From Povalibacter uvarum (lineage in GTDB: Bacteria; Pseudomonadota; Gammaproteobacteria; Steroidobacterales; Steroidobacteraceae): DNA of 64,000 nucleotides. The notes below the pieces were generated by a model that worked only from the letters and a program-made list of their open reading frames with translations, was not told the DNA's origin and ran no database searches. The position numbers were made by a program, and so were the translations under genes. Positions within the stretch are counted from its first letter, which is position 1, and each line of letters begins with the position of its first letter. Positions 54,816-63,257 of the stretch are shown here, one piece after another. The stretch is from assembly GCF_014202975.1 (NCBI RefSeq), contig NZ_JACHHZ010000006.1:372001-436000 (forward strand), given 5' to 3'.

Positions 54816-56851
54816 GCAGCTATCGGCTCCGCCTTGAACCTGATCGCCGTCCCGCCACCTGGCGCAAGCTTCAGCGTGAGCTGATCCGTCGCCGATACCG
54901 ACTGACGCTTGATCTCGTAGGCGATCGGGTGAGTGCGATAGTCGGCCTGCGGCGCGTCGCGATAGATCTGCGCTTCGTAGCGGCGCTTCGGATCGAGGAA
55001 ATCGAGCGACACGTTGAGTGTGCGCGGTTGCTCGTCCGTCAGCACACCGAGATACCAATCGCTACCGCCGCGTTCCTGGCGCGCCACGGCGATGTAGTCA
55101 CCGATCTTCGCATCGAGCGTACGCGAACGCTCCCAGTCCGTCGGCACGTCGCGAATGAACTGGAAAGCATCGAGATGCTTCTCGTAGTTCTCGGGAAGAT
55201 CCGCAGCCATGTGCAGCGGGCTGTAGATCACCACGTACAGCGCGAGCTGGTTCGCGAGGGTGGATTGCACCCGCTTCGCCACGGTCGGCTTGCCGCCTTC
55301 GGTGATGTCGAAAATGCCCGGGGTGAAATCCATCGGACCCGCCAGCAACCGCGTCAGGGGGAGGATGACGACATGTTCGGGCGGGTTCGTTGGATCACCC
55401 CAGGCGTTGAACTCCTGCCCTCGCGCCCCTTCGCGCGACATCAGATTGGGCCAGGTGCGGCGCAGCCCCGTGTCCTTCACGGGCTCGTGCGCATCGATCG
55501 CGATCTTGTAGCGGGCCGCCGTCTCGGCAACGAGCTGGTGATGGCGGACGAGGTACTGGCCGGCGAACCATTCGTTGTGAGCCGCACCGTCGGGTGTGCT
55601 GCGCTGGATGGTTCCATTCGGCTTCACGTAGCCGGTCTTCACGGAAGTGACACCGTATTTCTCGTACTGCTTGAATCCCGCCTCCAACTGCGATTCGTAG
55701 TTCTGGATGGCGCCGGCCGTTTCGTTGTGGCCGATGAGCGAAACTCCCTTGCGGCGCGCGTAGGCAGTTACCTCGGCGAGATTGAAGTCAGGATAGGACT
55801 TCGTGAAGCTGAAGTTGGCGCCGTTGGCGATCCAGTCGCCATCCCATCCCGTGTTCCAGCCTTCGACGAGCACGCCGTCGAATCCGTACTTCGCGGCGAA
55901 GTCGATGTAGCGCTTCGTGTTCGCCGTCGTTGCACCGTGCTTGGGCCCGCTGCCCCACGTTGAGCGATTCAGATGCATCTCCCACCAGATGCCGACGTAC
56001 TTCGCGGGCTTCGCCCAGGAGACGTCGCCGAGCTTGTTCGGTTCGTTGAGATTGAGCGTCAACCGCGAATCCGCCAGACCTGCCGCCGTTTCCGACACGA
56101 GCACGGTGCGCCACGGTGTCTGGAAAGGACCTGTGCGCCGGACCTTGATGCCGTCCGACCACGGCATGAGATCCGCCTTCAACGTTCCCGTCGCCGTGCG
56201 CTCGAGCGTCATGCTCGCGTAGTCGATGAGTGCGGCTTCGTGGATCGACAAGTAGAGCTGCGACGACTCCAGCGTCAGCGGTGTTTCCGCCTTCGTGATC
56301 CGATCGAGCGGCGTGCGCTCGTACAGGTACTCGTCGCGTTCCTTTTCGTAAGCCGGAAACCACCACGCATCGTAGGCGCCCGCCGGTTTGAACTGCGTGA
56401 GCTCGTCTGCGATCGCAACCGCGCGTCCGGCGGGAACGCCCATGAAGTCATAGCGAAAGCCGAATCCATCATCGAAGGCACGCACGACGATGTCGAACGC
56501 ACTGGTGTTCTGCGTATCGCCCCGCAACGAAACCCGCATCTCGTTGTGACGATCGCGGATCCGCCGCTCCTCGCCCCAGGGCTGTTCCCATGTCGAATCA
56601 CGCGACGCGCGTTGCGCGGTACCGGCTACGACGAGACGCGGCACCTTCTCTCCTTCGAAGACGAGTCCGAGCGCCGATCGTTGCAGGACCGGATGGCCCT
56701 TGCGAGTAACCTCGTAGTACGCGCTCCCATTCTCGGTGAACACGCAGACCTGCAGGACATTGCCTGGGGAATCGACGCACTCCGCGGCGACCACCTGCGA
56801 AACACCGGCAGTGGCAAGAAGGGCGAACACTGCCCACGTGGAACTCTTCAA
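54800..56851 (-). CDS. GH97 glycoside hydrolase, exported, second copy
   Basis: 683 residues with signal peptide (VFALLATAGVSQVVAA). Same motif set as the GH97 at 20.8-22.9 kb: WEQPWGEERRI, GVLVEGWNTGWDGDW, LIGHNETAGAI, AIDAHEPVKDTGLRRTWPN and REGARGQEFNAWG. The residues His-Asn-Glu in place of His-His-Glu are the main difference in the active-site segment. It lies directly downstream of the TonB receptor with FecR/sigma, on the same strand but after it (79-base gap), so it may be an alpha-glucoside or alpha-galactoside hydrolase of the xylan/hemicellulose locus. Its C-terminus (IAASDER) and stop codon come from element B. Confidence 0.9.
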   Translation of the reverse strand: MKSSTWAVFALLATAGVSQVVAAECVDSPGNVLQVCVFTENGSAYYEVTRKGHPVLQRSALGLVFEGEKVPRLVVAGTAQRASRDSTWEQPWGEERRIRDRHNEMRVSLRGDTQNTSAFDIVVRAFDDGFGFRYDFMGVPAGRAVAIADELTQFKPAGAYDAWWFPAYEKERDEYLYERTPLDRITKAETPLTLESSQLYLSIHEAALIDYASMTLERTATGTLKADLMPWSDGIKVRRTGPFQTPWRTVLVSETAAGLADSRLTLNLNEPNKLGDVSWAKPAKYVGIWWEMHLNRSTWGSGPKHGATTANTKRYIDFAAKYGFDGVLVEGWNTGWDGDWIANGANFSFTKSYPDFNLAEVTAYARRKGVSLIGHNETAGAIQNYESQLEAGFKQYEKYGVTSVKTGYVKPNGTIQRSTPDGAAHNEWFAGQYLVRHHQLVAETAARYKIAIDAHEPVKDTGLRRTWPNLMSREGARGQEFNAWGDPTNPPEHVVILPLTRLLAGPMDFTPGIFDITEGGKPTVAKRVQSTLANQLALYVVIYSPLHMAADLPENYEKHLDAFQFIRDVPTDWERSRTLDAKIGDYIAVARQERGGSDWYLGVLTDEQPRTLNVSLDFLDPKRRYEAQIYRDAPQADYRTHPIAYEIKRQSVSATDQLTLKLAPGGGTAIRFKAEPIAASDER

Positions 56852-56930
56852 GTCGATACTCCTGGACGGCGAGCAGCTCGATTCACCTACCGTTGACGTG
56901 CGAACAGGCGGTTTTCCTCAACGCCGGCGG

Positions 56931-59900
56931 TCAGTATTTGAACCGGAACCCGACCTGGAAGCGCCGGTCGCTGCGGATCCAGGCCGAATCCCGTCGCACA
57001 GAAGCAGCGCCGGGAGTGAGTTCCGAGTCCCCGAACACCTGCTGCTGGTTCACGGTGGTGGTGTTGAGCAGGTTCGAGCCTTCGACGGAGAGCTCGAGAT
57101 TGCTGCCGACCTTGAAGCGGATCGATCCGTCCAGGTAGCCGCTCGATCGCTGCCACATCGGCAGGCCGATGCAGCAATCGAGATTGTTGGTCAGGAAATC
57201 CGATCGCCAGCTGTACGCGAGGCGCGCACCGATCCGCCCGTATTCGTAGAGCGCAACGATGTTGTACGAATCATCAGAAATACCCGCGAGACGATGCGAA
57301 TCGATGACTTCGCCGTTGACCTGCAGGCCGCCGCCGAAACCGACCGTGCCACCGGGAACGTAGCCGGGCTGCACCGCGAGGTTCGAATTGTTGATGCCGT
57401 CCTGCTTCACGTGCGTGTAGTTCAGTTGCGTACCGAGACCTGACCACGCGCCGGGCAGGAAATCGAAGAAGGTCTGGAAAGCCAGTTCGACACCGCGCAA
57501 CCTGCCGCCGCCCTCGCCGTTGCGAGGGCCTCGAATGAGGACGGTCTGTGTCGTCCCATTGTTCTCGAACTCGCGCTCGAACTCGCCAAAAGCGATGCCG
57601 CCGTTCAGGCGCTTGTAAAACAGGTTCACCGTGAACGAACTGCTGCGGCCCCAGTAGTTCTCGTAGGACAGGTCGACGTTGTCCGAGGTGATCGGCTCCA
57701 GCGCGCCGAACCCCGAATCCGCGCTGAACACGAATCTGTAACCAGTGACGTTCTCAGGCGTGTGGGGTGCCTCCGGCGATCGATAGATCACATACGGAGA
57801 ATCGGCGGAGGTATTGAGCAGCGGCGACTGGATGCCGACATAGTTGCGCAGCAGCCCGAAGTCCGGCCTCGACAGCGATCTCGACACCCCGAATCGCACG
57901 AACTGATTGTCGTCGAGACCAAAGCGCACGTTGAAGCTCGGCAGAAAATCGTCGTGAACCACGTCGAGATCGTTGTCGACGCCGCCGCCGCTGCTGAAGG
58001 CAAGCAGCTCCGGCGTCAGCCAGCACGAGATGTTCGTCACTGAGTTTGCAGCGAGCGGCGTATTGCACGGCGTGGCCGCCGCGGTCGTGTACCAGGTTGA
58101 CGTCGGGAAGGACACGCCGCCATTGCTGGTCACTTCCGTCCGCACGTATCGCACGCCGATGTTTCCGCGCACGGTGATGTTGCCGAAGATCTTCGCATCG
58201 TCCCCGCCGAACCTGAGCATCGCGTAGGCCGCCTGCGTGATCTCATCCACATCCAGAACCTCCGGATCGATGAAGCAGCCTTGCGTATTCATCGTCCGCT
58301 GGCACAACGGTACCCAGGGCATCGGCGAACCGGTGGTGGCGCCGCTCAGCGCCTCGATCTGCTTGTCGCGATCCGCGAGCGTCGCGCGATTGAGGAACAC
58401 CATCGGCCCGTTCTGGAAAACGGCACCGTCGTAGAAGTCGCCGAGGCTCGTCACTTCCCAGATACCCGCACCGTAACCCTGGAACATGCGCCCGGGCTGA
58501 CCGCAGGAGTCGGGATAGGCCGACGGCGTGGTGTTGTCGATGTTGAATCCCGGACCATTGCAACTCCATGGCGCTGCAACCGGCAGCCAGTTGTAGACGG
58601 AGTAGCGCACCTTCTGTTCGCGATCCGCGTGTCGCACCCCGATCTTCAGCGTGTCGAGCCAGCCGTGATCGTCGATGTCGAACTCCAGATCGGCACGCGC
58701 CGCCAGCTCTTCCGCCTCGTTGTCTTCGTAGTGATCCTGGATGAACGGAATGAAATAGTTGTGCGGGTTCGAAAGGAAGCCCGACGCGTAGTTGACGTTG
58801 GTCCCGGGCAGAAACCGGACACGCGGTGTGCCCTTAGCGCTCGTGCTGTACTCCACGTTCGCCATCGTGCGGTTCGATACGAGTATGTCGTAATTGTCCG
58901 TCTCGGCGTCGATGTGCTGCAGGTCGAAGGAGGCATGCACCTGGTCAGTGATGTCCCATCTGAGATTCGCGGACAGGTCGCGAGTCCCTTCCGAGTGATC
59001 GAAGTTGCGAGCCTCGTTGCCGACGTAGACGCCCTGCCGGTCCGACGCGCAGGAACCGTCGCCGCAATAGTTCACGAACGGCAAGCCCGGCACCGCGGAG
59101 CCGAAGTCGATATTTCCCTGGGTGCTGCCGCCGAGCCAATCGCCGGATGGCTGAGTCAGCACGCCGGAGCGCAACATGCCATCCGGCCCGAAAACGAACT
59201 GCGGCGTCCCAGGAGCCGGCGCGATGTAGGCCGTGCTCTGCGGCGTATAGCCCGGCGCCGCCCAAAGACTGTAGAGAGAGACGTTCGAGCTGCGTTCGAG
59301 CCACGCGTTGTCGTACTGCGAATCCATGTACTGCAGCGTCGCGCCGACACGCTGGTCGCTGCTCTCGAACTGCAACGCCGCCGATGCGCCGTGGCGCACG
59401 CGGTCATACAGCACCTGCGAGAAATTCACCTGATTCGGAATGTACTGCCAGTTCGATCCGCCATACGGCGTCGCGCCGCAGGGAATGGTGCCGTCCGGAC
59501 CAATCACTGCTTCACCGTTCGCGTCGTTGTTGCCGGCGCTGCAGAACGTACCGATGCGCTGCATGATGACGCCCTCGGTCTGCGTCTTCACATGCGAGTA
59601 CGCGTAGTTCGCCATCACGCCGAAGCGACCGACGTCGGTATTCCACACGTTCGTGTAGATGCCGGACGCTTCGTAGGTCATGTCGTCGCTGCGATCGCCG
59701 TAGTTCACGCGCCCGGTCAGCGATATGACCTGCTTGTCCGCATCGAAGGGCAATCGCGTGCGCAGGTTCACCGTGCCTGCGATGCCCCCTTCGATCATCT
59801 CCGCCGTCTGGTTCTTGTAGGCGTCGACACCCGCCATCAACTCGGGTGAGATGTCGTTGAAGTTGAGTCCGCGGTAACCATCGGCGGAGAAACTGTCGCG

Positions 59901-60515
59901 ACCGTTGAACTCGGTGCGAACGAACGTGAGGCCGCGAATCAGGACGCTGGCCGGCTCGGCGGAGAAGTGCGTGCTGTCATCGTTCGACTGCAATCGCGAG
60001 ACCGTCACGCCCGGCACGCGCTGCAGCGCCTCCGCAACGGACTTGTCAGGAAACGCGCCGATGTCCGTCGCGGTGACCGAGTCGACGAAAGTATCGGCGT
60101 CCTTCTTGATCTGCTGCGAGGTTTCGAGGGATCGCCGGACGCCGACGACGATGACTTCTTCGAGATCGACGCCCCCGGCGACCCGCACGCGTCGCTGGCG
60201 AACGATCAGCGCACCGGTATGGTCGGGCACGACCTCCAGATCGGTCTCAGCGATCAGCAATCGGGCGGCTTCTTCGGCCGTCATCGTTGCATCGAGGGAA
60301 ACCGATCGCAGGCCTTCCACCGCGTCGGGCGAGAAGAGGATGTTCGTGTTCGTCTGGCGCGAGAGCTCGCGCAGCGCAGCGTCGACGGACTGCGCATCGA
60401 TTCGAATGCTGACGGCGGCCTGCTGCGCAAGCGTCGCGCCTGCGGTGGCCAGCGCTGCAACAGCGACGGCACACGGCAGCGCGCCGCGAATGGCGCGGCT
60501 CAACTTCGACGACAT
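56931..60515 (-). CDS. TonB-dependent receptor with N-terminal STN signalling domain
   Basis: 1194 residues. Signal sequence (VAVAALATAGATLAQQ), then an STN (secretin/TonB short N-terminal) domain about 35-110 (VSIRIDAQSVDAALRELSRQTNTNILFSPDAVEGL), the plug starting EEVIVVGVRRSLETSQQIKKDADTFVDSVTATDIGAFPDKSVAEALQRVPG, and a large barrel ending WIRSDRRFQVGFRFKY. STN receptors signal to FecR and an ECF sigma factor, exactly the two genes upstream on this strand. Located in the xylanase region; substrate a plant oligosaccharide by inference. Paralog of the receptor beginning at 63258. Confidence 0.94.
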   Translation of the reverse strand: MSSKLSRAIRGALPCAVAVAALATAGATLAQQAAVSIRIDAQSVDAALRELSRQTNTNILFSPDAVEGLRSVSLDATMTAEEAARLLIAETDLEVVPDHTGALIVRQRRVRVAGGVDLEEVIVVGVRRSLETSQQIKKDADTFVDSVTATDIGAFPDKSVAEALQRVPGVTVSRLQSNDDSTHFSAEPASVLIRGLTFVRTEFNGRDSFSADGYRGLNFNDISPELMAGVDAYKNQTAEMIEGGIAGTVNLRTRLPFDADKQVISLTGRVNYGDRSDDMTYEASGIYTNVWNTDVGRFGVMANYAYSHVKTQTEGVIMQRIGTFCSAGNNDANGEAVIGPDGTIPCGATPYGGSNWQYIPNQVNFSQVLYDRVRHGASAALQFESSDQRVGATLQYMDSQYDNAWLERSSNVSLYSLWAAPGYTPQSTAYIAPAPGTPQFVFGPDGMLRSGVLTQPSGDWLGGSTQGNIDFGSAVPGLPFVNYCGDGSCASDRQGVYVGNEARNFDHSEGTRDLSANLRWDITDQVHASFDLQHIDAETDNYDILVSNRTMANVEYSTSAKGTPRVRFLPGTNVNYASGFLSNPHNYFIPFIQDHYEDNEAEELAARADLEFDIDDHGWLDTLKIGVRHADREQKVRYSVYNWLPVAAPWSCNGPGFNIDNTTPSAYPDSCGQPGRMFQGYGAGIWEVTSLGDFYDGAVFQNGPMVFLNRATLADRDKQIEALSGATTGSPMPWVPLCQRTMNTQGCFIDPEVLDVDEITQAAYAMLRFGGDDAKIFGNITVRGNIGVRYVRTEVTSNGGVSFPTSTWYTTAAATPCNTPLAANSVTNISCWLTPELLAFSSGGGVDNDLDVVHDDFLPSFNVRFGLDDNQFVRFGVSRSLSRPDFGLLRNYVGIQSPLLNTSADSPYVIYRSPEAPHTPENVTGYRFVFSADSGFGALEPITSDNVDLSYENYWGRSSSFTVNLFYKRLNGGIAFGEFEREFENNGTTQTVLIRGPRNGEGGGRLRGVELAFQTFFDFLPGAWSGLGTQLNYTHVKQDGINNSNLAVQPGYVPGGTVGFGGGLQVNGEVIDSHRLAGISDDSYNIVALYEYGRIGARLAYSWRSDFLTNNLDCCIGLPMWQRSSGYLDGSIRFKVGSNLELSVEGSNLLNTTTVNQQQVFGDSELTPGAASVRRDSAWIRSDRRFQVGFRFKY

Positions 60516-60615
60516 GCCCTCCCCCCGGTGCTGCCGCTTCTCAACTCATTCATCGATCCGGCCGCGCCTGTCGGGGCCGGATTGGACATGTTCTTTCCGT
60601 CGCTGACGATGATCC

Positions 60616-61575
60616 TCAGGTCGTCGTCGACGATGTCGCGGACCGCAGCGTCACGCGATTGCGTTCAAGGCCGACGCGTACGGGCAGCAGCACCGATACC
60701 GATGTCGCGAACGCCTCCGCATCGCCGACGCTGTAGTTGCCGGAGATCGGCATCTGCGCGATTTCAGGATCCAGGATTACGATCGGGCGGCGCGTGTAGC
60801 GATTCATCGCGGCGACTGCTTCGGACAACGGCTCCTCGAAGAACGCCAGCCGGCCATGGCGCCAGGCGATTGCCTGCGAAATGACCGGCCGCTCATCGCG
60901 CACGATCCTGTCGGTGTCGAACACCAGGCGCTGTCCCGGCGCGACGATCCGCGGGACAGGCAGCGAATCGATTTCCTCGGCGCGAGCGACCGACAGCGGG
61001 CCTTCTTCGAGCAGCACGGAAACGATCGCGCCTTCCCGGCTCACGTCGAAGTGCGACCTCGAGGCTGAGATCCACTGATCGCCCGCGATCACATGGAACG
61101 GCCGGGTTGCGTCATCGGCAACGTCGAAATGGGCGCGACCGCGCCGCAGCTTCACACGCCGCCATTCATCGGTCATCGAAACGTGGATCTCGGTATCCGT
61201 GTCGAGCGCGACGAGCGTGCCGTCTTCGAGCGAAACCTTGCGTTGCTCGCCGATCTCCGTCGCATACGTGGAACCGGAGCGAAGATAGACAGCCAGACCC
61301 GCGACGGATGCAGCGGCGAGCCCGACGCCACCGCGCAGGACGTGACGACGGCTGATGCGTGGCGCGCGGATCGATGCGCGTTCGGTTGCACCCGCCATCT
61401 CGAAGATGGAATTCGTGAGCTCGAAGGCTTCGCGATTCAGGTTGCTGCTCGCGAGCCACGCGCGGAAGCCGCGCTCATCATCGGCCGTCCTTTCTTCGGA
61501 GCGTAGGCGGGCGAGCCACGCGGCCGCTTCGGCTCGCGCAACTTGCACAGCGCTGTTGGAGGACTGCCCGCTCAT
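60616..61575 (-). CDS. FecR-like anti-sigma/transmembrane regulator
   Basis: 319 residues. N-terminal DUF4880-type cytoplasmic domain (EAAAWLARLRSEERTADDERGFRAWLASSNLNREAFELT), one transmembrane helix (HVLRGGVGLAAASVAGLAVYL about 78-98), FecR domain (RKVSLEDGTLVALDTDTEIHVS... FDVADDATRPFHVIAG) and DUF4974 C-terminal domain (IAWRHGRLAFFEEPLSEAVAAMNRY). It holds the sigma factor until the STN receptor senses substrate. Overlaps the sigma gene by 4 bases; the receptor gene follows 100 bases on. Confidence 0.93.
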   Translation of the reverse strand: MSGQSSNSAVQVARAEAAAWLARLRSEERTADDERGFRAWLASSNLNREAFELTNSIFEMAGATERASIRAPRISRRHVLRGGVGLAAASVAGLAVYLRSGSTYATEIGEQRKVSLEDGTLVALDTDTEIHVSMTDEWRRVKLRRGRAHFDVADDATRPFHVIAGDQWISASRSHFDVSREGAIVSVLLEEGPLSVARAEEIDSLPVPRIVAPGQRLVFDTDRIVRDERPVISQAIAWRHGRLAFFEEPLSEAVAAMNRYTRRPIVILDPEIAQMPISGNYSVGDAEAFATSVSVLLPVRVGLERNRVTLRSATSSTTT

Positions 61576-62063
61576 TCGCTTTCGACCCAGTTCACGAGGA
61601 ACAGGGTCGCCTTCGCGATGTGCTTCTCGACCGCGCTGACGGTTATGTCGAGTTGGGCCGCAATCTCCCGGTACTTCAAGCCATCCACACGATGCAACAG
61701 GAAAATCTCACGCGTTCGGGGGCCTAGCGATTCCAGAGCCGCCATTCCCCTTTCTAGACGTTCTCGCGCGGCCAAAACCTCAGTGTGGAGGGGCTGTCCG
61801 TCGGAAATATCCAGCATTTCCCCGATATCGATCGGGGATTCCCTGCGGACCTTGACCTTCCGGCGCTCATCGATCGCCAGGTTGGTCGCCGTGCGGACCA
61901 GGAAAGCGGACGGATTGTCGACGGTATTGCGCTCTTTGTACTCGGACAGGCGGATGAATGCCGAATGCAGCAGGTCTTCGGCCGTGTCCGCACCGCCGAC
62001 CGCGCGACGCACGGTCCGCAGGACACTGGCCCAGCCTTTTCGGTTTGTCGGCAGATCGCTCAT
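61572..62063 (-). CDS. ECF RNA polymerase sigma factor, FecI-like
   Basis: 163 residues from ATG 62063 (an upstream in-frame ATG at 62144 would add 27 residues without sigma similarity). Region 2 (GADTAEDLLHSAFIRLSEYKERNTVDNPSAFLVRTATNLAID) and region 4 (ESLGPRTREIFLLHRVDGLKYREIAAQLDITVSAVEKHIAKA) are typical of FecI-like ECF sigma factors that recruit polymerase to the TonB receptor promoter. It is the first gene of the sigma-FecR-receptor cluster and is divergent from the DUF6445 gene. Confidence 0.93.
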   Translation of the reverse strand: MSDLPTNRKGWASVLRTVRRAVGGADTAEDLLHSAFIRLSEYKERNTVDNPSAFLVRTATNLAIDERRKVKVRRESPIDIGEMLDISDGQPLHTEVLAARERLERGMAALESLGPRTREIFLLHRVDGLKYREIAAQLDITVSAVEKHIAKATLFLVNWVESE

Positions 62064-62252
62064 TCTTCGTGTATCGCCCTGCACCTTCACGTGCAGCCCC
62101 TGTGAACGAAATATGACGCCGCGTCGACGATCGCACAAGAGCAACGTGGACGACTGTGGCGCAACTCTCTGCGCCGCGCGATGATGCAGCGCCTTGCGAG
62201 AACACTCACTTCACAGAACGCCACACTCCCATCCTGCGATGGACGATCCTGA

Positions 62253-62978
62253 ATGAGTTCCGTTGCCGCCACTGACGGTGCCCTGCTCATCGGCCGGAAC
62301 ATCGAAGTCCGCCTGCAGCAGGTGGGTATCGAGCAGCAACCGCTGATGATCGTCGATCACATGCTCGACGACCCTCACGCCATGATCGAAGCCGCGCGCA
62401 CCACACAGTTCTATGTGCCTGAGCACACGAACTATCCCGGCATCAACGCGCGGCTGCCCGATGCGTATTACCGGACCGTGATCGCCACGCTGCGCGGTCC
62501 GCTCGAAGCCGCGTTCGGCCTTTCCCGTTCAGCTCACCTGAAGTACTTCGGCTTCTTTGCCCTGGCGACGACGCGCAGCGATGCAGCGCGGCCGATCCAG
62601 AAGATTCCGCATCACGACTCGCCCGATCCGGGCAGGCTCGCGATGGTTCACTACCTCTGTCAGGGCGCATTCGGCGGCACCGGTTTTTTCAGGCACAAAG
62701 CCACTGGTTTCGAGTCTGTCGATGCGACGCGACGCGACGCTTACGTTGCCGCAGCCAGTCGCGAGCTTGCTCAAAGCAGCGACACCGCCGCTTATGCGGG
62801 CCCCGTCATGGCCAACTACGAAATGATCGGCCGCGCCGAAATGATCTTCAACCGGCTCATCGTCTACCGCAGCCACGTCCTGCACTCGGCGCTTCTCGAC
62901 GATGTCGCGGGGAGCGCCGATCCCGCCAAAGGGCGACTGACGGCCAACGGCTTCCTAGAAGCCACGACCGGTCCCTAG
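62253..62978 (+). CDS. DUF6445 family protein (2OG-Fe(II) oxygenase-like)
   Basis: 241 residues with the DUF6445 pattern: PLMIVDHMLDDPHAMIEAAR, PGINARLPDAYYRTVIATLR, PIQKIPHHDSPDPGRLAMVHYLCQGAFGGTGFFRHKATGFE and FNRLIVYRSHVLHSALL. The HHD...H arrangement and GGTGFFRHK could be the iron- and 2-oxoglutarate-binding set of a double-stranded beta-helix oxygenase; this is motif inference. Such genes commonly sit next to large TonB receptors together with SapC-like and tryptophan-halogenase-like genes, which are not seen here. It precedes the paralogous receptor gene. Confidence 0.75.
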   Translation: MSSVAATDGALLIGRNIEVRLQQVGIEQQPLMIVDHMLDDPHAMIEAARTTQFYVPEHTNYPGINARLPDAYYRTVIATLRGPLEAAFGLSRSAHLKYFGFFALATTRSDAARPIQKIPHHDSPDPGRLAMVHYLCQGAFGGTGFFRHKATGFESVDATRRDAYVAAASRELAQSSDTAAYAGPVMANYEMIGRAEMIFNRLIVYRSHVLHSALLDDVAGSADPAKGRLTANGFLEATTGP

Positions 62979-63257
62979 AAGACATACGTCCGCCATCCCC
63001 GACGACAGATTCTTCGGTTTCCCCCACTGAGGTTTTCCCGGGTCTGTTTCGTCTCTGACCTTGGGGAGATGTCGTCCTCATGCTGGTGACGCTAACACGC
63101 ACTGTGAACACGGCTGCGACACTCAACGACAATCGATATCCGCCGCCGCGCTGAGGAAACACCGAACCCCAATCGTCATAGTCACCGGAAAGACGTGCGT
63201 TGCGTTGTCAATCGCCCGCACAGAATCACTATGACCTTCGTAAAAAGGGGAACTCTA
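62979..63257 (+). promoter_or_regulatory. Promoter region of last receptor with XylR-like site
   Basis: This 279-base intergenic segment holds TGGTGACGCTAACA at 63084-63097, a CG-centred site differing at one position from the TGGTAxCGxTAACA pattern and similar to the site before the xylanase gene at 54631. AAAGGGG stands 7 bases before the receptor ATG at 63258. No other feature was recognised. Confidence 0.5.

Noticed and set aside
62158-62175. Small stem GGCGCA-ACTCTC-TGCGCC between sigma and DUF6445 genes
   Set aside because: Only six base pairs, no T-run, and in a promoter region of divergent genes, so not called as terminator.
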